Shown one piece after another: positions 1 to 4,941 of a stretch of DNA of 6,289 nucleotides. This stretch comes from Prochloron sp. SP5CPC1 (GTDB taxonomy: Bacteria > Cyanobacteriota > Cyanobacteriia > Cyanobacteriales > Prochloraceae). Location of the stretch: contig JACONB010000111.1 of the NCBI GenBank assembly GCA_014323965.1, positions 1 through 6,289 of the forward strand, given 5' to 3'. Position 1 is the first letter of the stretch; the number at the start of each line of letters is the position of its first letter. The notes beneath the pieces are model-generated. The model had not been told where the DNA came from, did no database searches, and was given only the letters and a program-made list of their open reading frames with translations. The translations under genes were made by a program, and so were the position numbers.

Positions 1-947
1 AAACTGGAATCTCTTTGTAAAGAGAAATCGCTCCCAATATCCATTACTAACCGTTTTTCTTCCCGTAATTCTCGCACGAGACGAGAAGAACGACCTCCCC
101 CTAATATAGCCGCTAATAAGTCTAAACCAAAAGCGTCTTCCAATCTTTCTACTCCCGCCCCCAACCAAGCGAGAGATAAACGGGCTTGTTCAATGCGGGG
201 CAAATACATTTCCGTGCGGCGAATTCCCGTCATGGGGGGTTCTGCGTCCACCACTGTGGTGGGACATTCGGAGCGGACGCTAAACTCTGCAAAGGCTTTA
301 TTGGTGAGAGCTAATGCTAAGGACTCTTCTAACCCCCCCACCAGGGCTACCGTCATGTTTTCTGGTTGGTAGTGAGTGTCATGAAAACAGCGCATTTGGT
401 TGGGAGTGTGGTTCAGTACGTCTGCTTGCTCCCCTAAAATGGTTCTCCCGTAGGGGTGCCGTTGGTAAATAGTCTCGCACAAGGCTTTAAAACCAATCCA
501 GTCCGGGTCGTCATAACAGGAGCGAATTTCTTCTAACACCACGTCTCGTTCCCGGTAAAACTCTTCATCGGGTATAGTGGCTCTTAGGAGGATATCTGCT
601 AATAAAGATAAATTATCCGGCAAATAGGTGGCTGCCGTAGTGAGGAAAAAATGAGCATAATCGTGACTAGTAGCTGCATTAGTGACACCACCGCTATTTT
701 CTATCGCCCAATCAAATTCTCCTGGCTGAACTTCCTTGCTACCTTTAAAAATCATGTGTTCGAGAAAATGAGCCATGCCCCACCAATTTTCCGGTTCCGC
801 CATAGCTCCAGCCCGCACCCACACGTCAGCTACCACCACAGGGGTTGATGGCATATATTGATGAATGAGGGTTAAGCCGCTATCCAATCTATAGATATTG
901 GCCGGAAATGGTATTTCCTCCACCAGACGCTCCAATAATTCCTTCAA
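1..947 (-). CDS. Zinc-dependent M16 peptidase, catalytic subunit (3' end beyond window)
   Basis: I translated this frame by hand and it is open from 947 to the window edge (315 codons, the last complete one at 3-5). Residues 60-64 are HFLEH, the inverted zinc motif HxxEH of M16 peptidases. E140, 80 residues after H60 in the segment VVLEEIR, fits the third zinc ligand, so the N-terminal domain should be catalytic. The start of the second M16 domain is present (GGGRSSRLVRELRE, 283-296). There the Arg of the family Arg/Tyr substrate pair is kept (R295), but the Tyr position is M302. About 100 residues are missing beyond the edge if the protein has the usual length of 410-430. A TAG (951-953) lies two codons upstream, so the start is TTG at 947, or GTG at codon 9. 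No signal peptide is visible, so a cytoplasmic location is likely. The probable partner is the zinc-less M16 gene at 4942-6222. The family assignment is firm; the substrate is unknown. Confidence 0.93.
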   Translation of the reverse strand, partial: MKELLERLVEEIPFPANIYRLDSGLTLIHQYMPSTPVVVADVWVRAGAMAEPENWWGMAHFLEHMIFKGSKEVQPGEFDWAIENSGGVTNAATSHDYAHFFLTTAATYLPDNLSLLADILLRATIPDEEFYRERDVVLEEIRSCYDDPDWIGFKALCETIYQRHPYGRTILGEQADVLNHTPNQMRCFHDTHYQPENMTVALVGGLEESLALALTNKAFAEFSVRSECPTTVVDAEPPMTGIRRTEMYLPRIEQARLSLAWLGAGVERLEDAFGLDLLAAILGGGRSSRLVRELREEKRLVMDIGSDFSLQRDSS

Positions 948-963
948 AACCTATTCCGAGATA

Positions 964-969
964 ATTATA
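964..969 (-). promoter_or_regulatory. Possible -10 box for the M16 gene
   Basis: The minus strand reads TATAAT, a perfect -10 hexamer, 17 bases before the TTG start at 947. Transcription would begin near 957, leaving a leader of about 10 bases that contains AGG. No convincing -35 element lies 16-18 bases upstream. Read-through from the 6S RNA or purK is an equally plausible source of transcript. Confidence 0.3.
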
Positions 970-1000
970 CTTGTTAACCGTCCGTCGTGGTACGTGATAG

Positions 1001-1180
1001 AGACCCGCTGCGCCGTTTTACCTCAGTTTATGACCTGAGCTTAACCCAGGTGGGTACCGTTTGCTTTTGAGTCTTCGTTTCCGGGTACAGGCCCGGTATA
1101 CTGCAACCCCAGCTTTTGGTTCCCTTATAATTCGAGCATAGATCAAAAACGTTATTGGCAATCACCAACGCAGTAGGTCA
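1001..1180 (-). ncRNA. ssaA: 6S RNA (SsaA), candidate
   Basis: The minus strand between the M16 gene and purK folds as one long irregular hairpin of about 180 nt. The closing helix pairs 1166-1179 (GACCUACUGCGUUG) with 1002-1015 (CGGCGCAGCGGGUC), 13 of 14 positions including G-U pairs; the same pairs on the plus strand would be A-C mismatches, so the minus strand is the sense strand. A second helix pairs 1157-1161 with 1018-1022. Upper helices pair 1092-1096 with 1046-1050 and 1084-1088 with 1054-1058 across a symmetric 3x3 loop, leaving a 25-nt end loop. Between them lies a large bubble whose 3' side can form the hairpin CUCAG/CUGAG (1039-1022). Closing stem, central bubble and upper stem, with this length, is 6S RNA architecture. 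From memory, the cyanobacterial 6S gene ssaA is a 185-nt RNA linked to purK. The RNA binds sigma70-type RNA polymerase and tunes transcription in slow growth. Ends are approximate; the name rests on structure and context, not on a covariance search. Confidence 0.75.
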
Positions 1181-1186
1181 TTTTTC

Positions 1187-1215
1187 ATTGTAATCCCTTT
1201 TACCTAAATTAGCAA
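1187..1215 (-). promoter_or_regulatory. Sigma70-type promoter of the 6S RNA gene
   Basis: On the minus strand TTGCTA (1215-1210, 4 of 6 to TTGACA) is followed after exactly 17 bases by TACAAT (1192-1187, 5 of 6 to TATAAT). Seven bases further on is the G at 1179 where the closing helix of the RNA begins. The fit between promoter and RNA start supports both calls. Confidence 0.65.
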
Positions 1216-1245
1216 CCCAAAAACTTGTACCATCTTCCTCTCTTA

Positions 1246-1280
1246 TCTTTCTCTGCGAGAACTGCGCCTCTGTGGTTTAA
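1246..1280. repeat. Dispersed cyanobacterial repeat copy (CTCTGCG...CTCTGTGGTT type)
   Basis: The stretch between purK and the 6S promoter contains the phrases CTCTGCG and GCGCCTCTGTGGTT. They resemble a short low-complexity element (variants of CTCTGCGCCTCTGTGGTT) that I recall being scattered between genes in many cyanobacterial genomes. No function is implied, and no second copy lies in this window. Confidence 0.4.
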
Positions 1281-1286
1281 TCAAGG

Positions 1287-1308
1287 AGCAGTTAGCAGTT
1301 ACCAGCAG
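1287..1308. repeat. Heptanucleotide repeat over the purK stop codon
   Basis: AGCAGTT occurs twice in tandem (1287-1293, 1294-1300), followed by the degenerate unit ACCAGCA. The purK stop (1292-1294 on the minus strand) lies inside the array, so the last residues of PurK are encoded by repeat DNA. Seven-base tandem repeats are a known class (STRR) in cyanobacteria. Confidence 0.5.
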
Positions 1309-2431
1309 TGAATATTGATTCTATCTGGAAACCCTTAGCCAGTAAATGACTACGACTCTCGGACTCCCCAGCTAGAATTGTGACATGACCCAGCTTTCTA
1401 CCAGGACGGGATGTTTTGCCGTACCAGTGGACATAAGTGCGTTCCAGAGCACCTATTTGCTCTCGAACTTCCCGATAATCCTCTCTAGAATGCTCGTATC
1501 CGAGCAAATTAACCATTACCGCTCCCGGACACTTTAGACCAGGATCCCCTAAAGGCAAACCCGCAACTGCCCTCAAGTGCATCTCAAACTGAGAAGTAGA
1601 GCAAGCGTCCAGGGTATAATGACCAGAGTTGTGAGTGCGGGGTGCTATTTCATTCACCAAAACCTTATTATCAGGTGTGAGAAATAACTCAATCCCCAAT
1701 ACCCCCACATAGCCAAGTTGATTTAGTAAAGTAGAGGCGATCGCCTCCACCTGCTCTTTTATACTCACAGAAATAGAAGCAGGAGCTATTACCCGACGGC
1801 AAACCTGTTTTTCCTGTTGGGTTTCTACCACCGGATAAATAGCTACCTCCCCAGTCACGCTGCGACTAGCTATAATTGCCAACTCCTTTTGGAAAGGGAT
1901 ATATTCTTCCAAAACCATAGCCTGCCCCTGACACCGTTGGCAAGTCTTTGCCAAAGCTTCCAGAGAGTGGAGGATAAATGTTCCCTGTCCATCATAACCG
2001 TGACGACAAGCTTTCAGCACCACAGACTCCCCAAAAGGAGAGGAAATTTTCTCCTCCTCAGACAGGGCCACAAACTGAGGAACGGGCAAACCCATATCCC
2101 TTAAATAGCAGCGCTGGCTATATTTATCTAATAGAGGAGATAAAGCTGATAAACTGGGGCGAAAACAAACCCCCTGACTTTCGAGAGAGGACAGGGCTGC
2201 CAAATCGATAAATTCGTTTTCAAAGGTAATCACATCGCAACTTTTGCCTAATTCTGCCGTTGCTACACTATCCTCAATAGGTGCTAGGATTGTATCTGCA
2301 GCTACTTTAACAGCTGGATCTGAATCATTGGGAGTTTGCACAACTAATTCTATGCCCAAAGCCTTAGCTGCACCAGCCATCATTAAAGCTAGTTGTCCCC
2401 CACCAATCACGCCCACTCTTTTTACAGACAT
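1292..2431 (-). CDS. purK: N5-carboxyaminoimidazole ribonucleotide synthase (PurK)
   Basis: PurK converts AIR, bicarbonate and ATP to N5-CAIR, ADP and phosphate in cytoplasmic de novo purine synthesis; PurE, not in this window, then makes CAIR. The protein has 379 residues, near the usual 355-390. The N-terminal pre-ATP-grasp fold starts with GVIGGGQLALMM (7-18) and has FENEF (70-74). The ATP-grasp part has the glycine-rich HGYDGQG (144-150) and EEYIPFQKE (175-183). The family signature NEIAPRTHNSGHYT (260-273) binds nucleotide, metal and substrate, and RKLGHV (345-350) is the typical C-terminal motif. The ATG at 2431 places the Rossmann motif at the expected distance; no clear ribosome binding site precedes it. 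The extreme C-terminus (FTAGNC) is encoded by an intergenic-type repeat. The gene is divergent from the winged-helix gene and is followed on the same strand by the 6S RNA. It contains the HIP1 site at 1738-1745. Confidence 0.97.
   Translation of the reverse strand: MSVKRVGVIGGGQLALMMAGAAKALGIELVVQTPNDSDPAVKVAADTILAPIEDSVATAELGKSCDVITFENEFIDLAALSSLESQGVCFRPSLSALSPLLDKYSQRCYLRDMGLPVPQFVALSEEEKISSPFGESVVLKACRHGYDGQGTFILHSLEALAKTCQRCQGQAMVLEEYIPFQKELAIIASRSVTGEVAIYPVVETQQEKQVCRRVIAPASISVSIKEQVEAIASTLLNQLGYVGVLGIELFLTPDNKVLVNEIAPRTHNSGHYTLDACSTSQFEMHLRAVAGLPLGDPGLKCPGAVMVNLLGYEHSREDYREVREQIGALERTYVHWYGKTSRPGRKLGHVTILAGESESRSHLLAKGFQIESIFTAGNC
1738..1745. repeat. HIP1 palindrome
   Basis: This is a perfect GCGATCGC, within the longer palindrome GGCGATCGCC (1737-1746), inside purK. 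HIP1 is strongly over-represented in many cyanobacterial genomes and is the main compositional evidence for the host group. Confidence 0.85.
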
Positions 2432-2580
2432 TTGATATACTAATCTACGGTCACTAGCCCATATTAGAGCTTTGTCGGGGGTAACCTATGAGACGATCGC
2501 AAATCAAGATTAAGTTCCACAAGATATGATGGAAACAGTGGGAAATGCAATAAATACTTTTATTATGCATGACTCTGCAA

Positions 2581-2586
2581 AAGGAG
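2581..2586 (+). promoter_or_regulatory. Strong ribosome binding site that decides the start of the winged-helix gene
   Basis: AAGGAG lies five bases before the ATG at 2592. The in-frame ATGs further upstream (2526 and 2529) have no comparable Shine-Dalgarno sequence, so the start at 2592 is preferred. Confidence 0.7.
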
Positions 2587-2591
2587 TTAAA

Positions 2592-3122
2592 ATGAATGAC
2601 GAACAACGAAAAATCTTGCAAGCAATTGACCAGGGATCCAAATCAACTCATGCAATTGCTGAAAAGACTGGTTTAAAGAAGCACTTGGTAAATTATTATT
2701 TAGAAGAGTTTGAAAAAGATGGCTATTTTATAGCTCACAGGGAATCGCAGTCTGGGGAACGTAACTTTGACTGTTTAATACTGAAAGATAAGGGTAAAGT
2801 TGCTATTGAAAACCCCGATGACTTGCTCGAGCCAACCTCAACTTCAAAATATGATTTACGAGGTGCCCAAATTGGAGGCTTCGCAGAAACTGTCAATGGT
2901 AATCAAATCAGTACGCAGCACAACTATGCCCCAGAACAAAAACAAACCTTGGTAGAAGCTGCTAAGGAAATTCAACAGCTTTTGGAACAACAGCAGCATG
3001 AAGGCTCGGATTTGGAAACAGCACAAAAGCAGGTTGCTGAAGATTTAGCGACAAAAGCTAAAGCTAATGTCACAATATTAGAGAAAAGAGAAATTAGTGA
3101 ACTGGGGAAAATCTTTGTGTGA
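2592..3122 (+). CDS. Winged-helix protein with a cyanobacterial YAPEQ-type tail, probably frameshifted near its end
   Basis: The start at 2592 is chosen for its AAGGAG; an ATG at 2526 would add 22 residues with no domain character. The product has 176 residues. Residues 1-60 form a helix-turn-helix: ILQAIDQ, then HAIAEKTGL and the recognition-helix candidate KKHLVNYYLEEFEKDGY, with a wing of charged strand residues ending at LILKDKGKVAI. After a Pro/Ser/Thr linker comes a low-complexity turn-rich stretch (YDLRGAQIGGFAETVNGNQ), then NYAPEQKQTLVEAAKEIQQLLEQ, which starts a helical tail. I have seen this NYAPEQ-helix tail on many uncharacterised cyanobacterial proteins, where it usually continues into a hydrophobic C-terminal helix. 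Here a TGA stops the frame, and the expected helix is found one base out of frame at 3121-3207. DNA binding is inferred from the fold only; the target and biological role are unknown. It is divergent from purK. Confidence 0.75.
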   Translation: MNDEQRKILQAIDQGSKSTHAIAEKTGLKKHLVNYYLEEFEKDGYFIAHRESQSGERNFDCLILKDKGKVAIENPDDLLEPTSTSKYDLRGAQIGGFAETVNGNQISTQHNYAPEQKQTLVEAAKEIQQLLEQQQHEGSDLETAQKQVAEDLATKAKANVTILEKREISELGKIFV

Positions 3123-3207
3123 TCCGGCAAGAACGGCAGCGATACAAGAACCTGTCAGACAAGTTATTCGGCTGGCTTTAAAATTAATTGAAATGCCACT
3201 TTCCTAA
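3121..3207 (+). pseudogene. Out-of-frame C-terminal tail of the winged-helix gene
   Basis: Directly overlapping the TGA at 3120-3122, the +1 frame gives 28 codons ending in TAA (3205-3207): DPARTAAIQEP, then VRQVIRLALKLIEMPLS. The second part is an amphipathic, hydrophobic helix ending in a Pro-Leu, like the C-terminal ends of related cyanobacterial tail modules. Removing one base near 3117-3120 would join it to the upstream frame as GKIFVDPARTAA, giving a protein of about 204 residues. A recent one-base insertion or a sequencing error would both explain it. Confidence 0.55.
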
Positions 3208-3220
3208 GAGTCCCAGTAGG

Positions 3221-3235
3221 GTGGGCAATGCCCAC
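3221..3235. repeat. Palindromic dispersed repeat (GTGGGCAATGCCCAC)
   Basis: Seven-base arms GTGGGCA/TGCCCAC flank a single central A, preceded by GTAGG, 13 bases after the TAA of the shifted tail. The phrase GTAGGGTGGGCAATGCCCAC is, from memory, a frequently repeated intergenic element in cyanobacteria. It could fold as RNA at the end of the winged-helix transcript, but no T-run follows, so I do not call it an intrinsic terminator. Confidence 0.5.
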
Positions 3236-3255
3236 GTTCGTGATATTCAAGTCCG

Positions 3256-3353
3256 CTTGTACTAAACCTTCCACGTTTCACTCTAGGCGATCGAGTTTAT
3301 TTTCAATGCGATTAAAGCGTTCTTCCGACATAATATTAAGAGTTAATTTGGTT
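3256..3353 (-). pseudogene. Truncated duplicate of the start of the coiled-coil gene
   Basis: These 98 bases match 3594-3691 at a constant offset of 338 with five mismatches (about 95 percent identity). The match covers the ATG (3331), the first 25 codons and 22 bases of leader. The copy reads MSEERFNRIENKLDRLE and then TGA (3278-3280), where the intact gene has CGA for Arg. Homology ends at 3256 on the downstream side, so only the N-terminal quarter remains. It is a dead remnant of a tandem duplication. Confidence 0.85.
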
Positions 3354-3387
3354 TCCTAGGTTGATTGTACAACAAGCGCCAAAACAA

Positions 3388-3669
3388 TTAAGACGCTTCA
3401 CTTGTCCCCGTGATGTGCGGCAAGATAATATCTATCTTTCGATTAGCTTCATCTATCTTGCGATTAGCTTCATCTACCTTGCGATTTATTGCAGATACTT
3501 CCTGTTCAAGGGCTTCTACCTTTGTCTCAAGAGCTTCAACCCTCTTAGGAAGGGAGTGCAACCCTCCGAGAATTGTAGTTAATCCACCAACCACTTGTAC
3601 TAAACCTTCCACGTTTCGCTCTAGGCGATCGAGTTTATTTTCAATGCGATTCAAGCGTTCTTCCGACAT
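3388..3669 (-). CDS. Small coiled-coil protein, function unknown
   Basis: This is a 93-residue protein with no catalytic motif, signal peptide or convincing membrane helix. Residues 1-25 (from MSEERLNRIENKLDRLERNV) and about 41-80 follow heptad spacing of Ile, Leu and Val with Glu, Lys and Arg between, which indicates a coiled coil in two parts. A hydrophobic Gly-rich break lies between them (VVGGLTTILGGLHSL, 26-40). Near the C-terminus the heptad VDEANRK/IDEANRK is repeated, and the DNA repeats in 21-base units. The protein ends LPHITGTSEAS. Similar short MSEERLxRIE proteins are common in cyanobacteria as hypotheticals; an oligomerising or scaffold role is a guess. The duplicated remnant at 3256-3353 lies directly downstream, which shows this locus once held at least two tandem copies. 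The ATG at 3669 is supported by conservation of the same start in the duplicate; the ribosome site (AAG) is weak. Confidence 0.7.
   Translation of the reverse strand: MSEERLNRIENKLDRLERNVEGLVQVVGGLTTILGGLHSLPKRVEALETKVEALEQEVSAINRKVDEANRKIDEANRKIDIILPHITGTSEAS
3433..3486. repeat. 21-bp tandem repeat encoding coiled-coil heptads
   Basis: Two units (3433-3453 and 3454-3474) differ at only one position, followed by a partial third from 3475. Each unit is 21 bases, which equals one seven-residue heptad (KIDEANR on the minus strand). The reading frame is preserved whatever the copy number. Confidence 0.8.
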
Positions 3670-3691
3670 AATCTTAGGAGTTAATTTTGTT

Positions 3692-4048
3692 ATAACTATG
3701 ATAGCATATCCTTGAGAATACTGTCAAGTGCCCAAGAAAGAAAATTAGATAATGGACAAAGATTGAATAAGAGTCAAAAATTGTTATTCAATGACGTAAT
3801 GCAACCCGTCACCCAGGAATAAACCTACAACGAAGCCCTAGAAAATGCAGTTTATGTGAGTTAACTATTGATTGATTCAACCTTAGAGAAAGGCCTAAAC
3901 ATGGGTACTGTGTCTGGAAAATATCCAAAACAGTAGGGTAGGTTTGTTATAACGTTTGGTACCCAATAATATTGCTGATTGCCCATCAAACATGGTGATT
4001 CTATTCTGTCCTTAGCTTCAGTACCAATGGTAAATTCCTTGCTAGGGG
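3692..4048. other. Gene-poor stretch with a possible decayed reading frame
   Basis: I find no intact gene here. On the plus strand one frame (3712-3936) reads with protein-like composition across three stop codons (TAA 3820, another TAA, then TAG), including KSQKLLFNDVMQPVTQE, YNEALENAVYVS and LLIDSTLEKGLNMGTVSGKY. It may be the relic of a gene I cannot identify, or chance. Inverted seven-base arms TTGGTAC (3956-3962) and GTACCAA (4021-4027) are too far apart to interpret. No tRNA, terminator or riboswitch was recognised. Confidence 0.3.
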
Positions 4049-4057
4049 TGGTATAAA
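4049..4057 (+). promoter_or_regulatory. Possible extended -10 promoter of the ABC ATPase gene
   Basis: TGGTATAAA fits an extended -10 (TGnTATAAT, one mismatch). Transcription would start near 4064, about 20 bases before the ATG at 4086. There is no good -35 box at the right distance, which extended -10 promoters can tolerate. No GTA-N8-TAC site for NtcA was found nearby. Confidence 0.3.
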
Positions 4058-4085
4058 TGGCATGTTAAAAATATGGCAGTGAAAC

Positions 4086-4838
4086 ATGAAAGATAAACCA
4101 GAAACAGAACCAATAATCGTCGCAACAGAGGTGCAGAAATGGTATGACAACAACTTTCACGTCCTACGGGGAGTGAGTCTCACCGTAAAGAAACAGGAAG
4201 TAGTAGTGATTATGGGACCATCTGGCTCCGGAAAATCCACCTTTATTCGTACCTTTAATGCCTTAGAACCCTATCAGAAAGGGAAAATTGCAATAGATGG
4301 TATTGAACTGTCCGGGGACTTGAGGAATATTGAAGCTATCCGCAAGGAAGTAGGAATGGTGTTTCAGCAATTTAATCTCTTTCCTCACCTCACGGTGCTC
4401 AACAATATCACCCTTGCTCCCATATGGGTACGTCGTTGGTCCAAACAGAAAGCAGAAGAAGTAGCCATGCAGTTGTTAGAGAAAGTGGGTATTTTGGAAC
4501 AAGCGTCTAAATATCCCGGTCAACTCTCCGGGGGACAACAACAGCGAGTCGCCATCGCCCGCGCCTTAGCCATGGAACCGAAGATAATGCTCTTTGACGA
4601 ACCCACTTCCGCTTTAGACCCGGAAATGGTGCGGGAAGTGTTGGATACTATGCGTACTCTAGCTAATTCTGGCATGACCATGGTCTGCGTCACCCATGAA
4701 GTAGGTTTTGCCAACTCCGTAGCGGATCGGGTAGTATTCATGGATGAAGGAAAAATCGTGGAAGTAAATACCCCAGAAGAATTTTTCCATCACCCCACCA
4801 GCGATCGCACCCGCAAGTTCCTCGCTGATATTTTGTAA
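4086..4838 (+). CDS. Polar amino-acid ABC transporter, ATP-binding protein (GlnQ/BgtA type)
   Basis: This is the cytoplasmic ATPase subunit that powers import of glutamine, basic or other polar amino acids through a membrane permease and a binding protein. At 250 residues it has normal family length and is complete. It has Walker A GPSGSGKST (44-52), the Q-loop FQQFNLFPHLTV (93-104), the ABC signature LSGGQQQR (147-154), Walker B IMLFDE (167-172), the D-loop SALD (175-178) and the switch histidine VTHE (202-205). NLFPHLTVLNNITLAP and SALDPEMV are typical of the amino-acid branch (COG1126, GlnQ). No permease or binding-protein gene is adjacent, so the subunit is an orphan here. From memory, the BgtA ATPase of some cyanobacteria serves more than one permease, which would fit. 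Substrate cannot be read from this subunit. The ATG at 4086 puts the first strand at the normal distance; no strong Shine-Dalgarno is seen. A HIP1 site lies at 4801-4808. Confidence 0.96.
   Translation: MKDKPETEPIIVATEVQKWYDNNFHVLRGVSLTVKKQEVVVIMGPSGSGKSTFIRTFNALEPYQKGKIAIDGIELSGDLRNIEAIRKEVGMVFQQFNLFPHLTVLNNITLAPIWVRRWSKQKAEEVAMQLLEKVGILEQASKYPGQLSGGQQQRVAIARALAMEPKIMLFDEPTSALDPEMVREVLDTMRTLANSGMTMVCVTHEVGFANSVADRVVFMDEGKIVEVNTPEEFFHHPTSDRTRKFLADIL
4801..4808. repeat. HIP1 palindrome
   Basis: This is a second perfect GCGATCGC, in the last part of the ABC ATPase gene. Confidence 0.85.
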
Positions 4839-4841
4839 ACT

Positions 4842-4907
4842 ATAGGGTGTGGGGTGTAGGGTTTACGTTATCTCTCAATCACCCTATCCCCCAATCACCC
4901 TATCTCC
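4842..4907. repeat. Short tandem repeats with inverted arms between the ABC and M16 genes
   Basis: The left half is a degenerate GGGTGT/GGGGTGT array (4845-4861). The right half is a 16-base unit, CAATCACCCTATCCCC, repeated with one mismatch (4876-4891 and 4892-4907). The halves are partly complementary: ATAGGGTG (4842-4849) can pair with CACCCTAT at 4896-4903 or 4880-4887, and GGGG 4851-4854 with CCCC 4889-4892. The array begins seven bases after the first base of the ABC gene's stop codon and could fold in its 3' untranslated region. Its opening is almost the same as that of the array at 6247. Confidence 0.75.
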
Positions 4908-4941
4908 CTATCAATCTATAAACCCCTTCTAGGTATTTAAT

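Noticed and set aside
651..848. Plus-strand open frame of 65 codons
   Set aside because: It lies antisense to the zinc-motif part of the M16 gene, has no ribosome site and encodes low-quality sequence; it is a shadow.
1001..1180. tRNA, tmRNA or riboswitch in the structured region
   Set aside because: There is no cloverleaf, no CCA end and no tag frame. The segment ends with its own long-range closing helix and has its own promoter, rather than being a leader of the next gene.
1817..2435. Three plus-strand open frames inside purK
   Set aside because: All are antisense to conserved PurK motifs and have no domain character.
3111..3125. Programmed +1 frameshift at TTTGTGTGA
   Set aside because: There is no prfB-like CTT-TGA slip site with an upstream Shine-Dalgarno sequence and no plausible re-pairing of the Val codon, so an indel or sequencing error is simpler.
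3433..3486. CRISPR array
   Set aside because: The 21-base units are directly adjacent with no spacers and lie in a coding frame.
3361..3715. Two plus-strand open frames across the coiled-coil gene
   Set aside because: Their Ser/Arg/Leu and Ile/Tyr-rich repeats are the complement of the heptad-coding DNA. The minus-strand frame shows proper coiled-coil spacing, and its start codon and leader recur in the duplicate.
3692..4085. Missing permease or binding-protein gene upstream of the ABC ATPase
   Set aside because: No hydrophobic frame and no signal-peptide-like start could be found in any frame I read.
4520..4741. Minus-strand open frame of 73 codons
   Set aside because: It is antisense to the Walker B and signature regions of the ABC ATPase.
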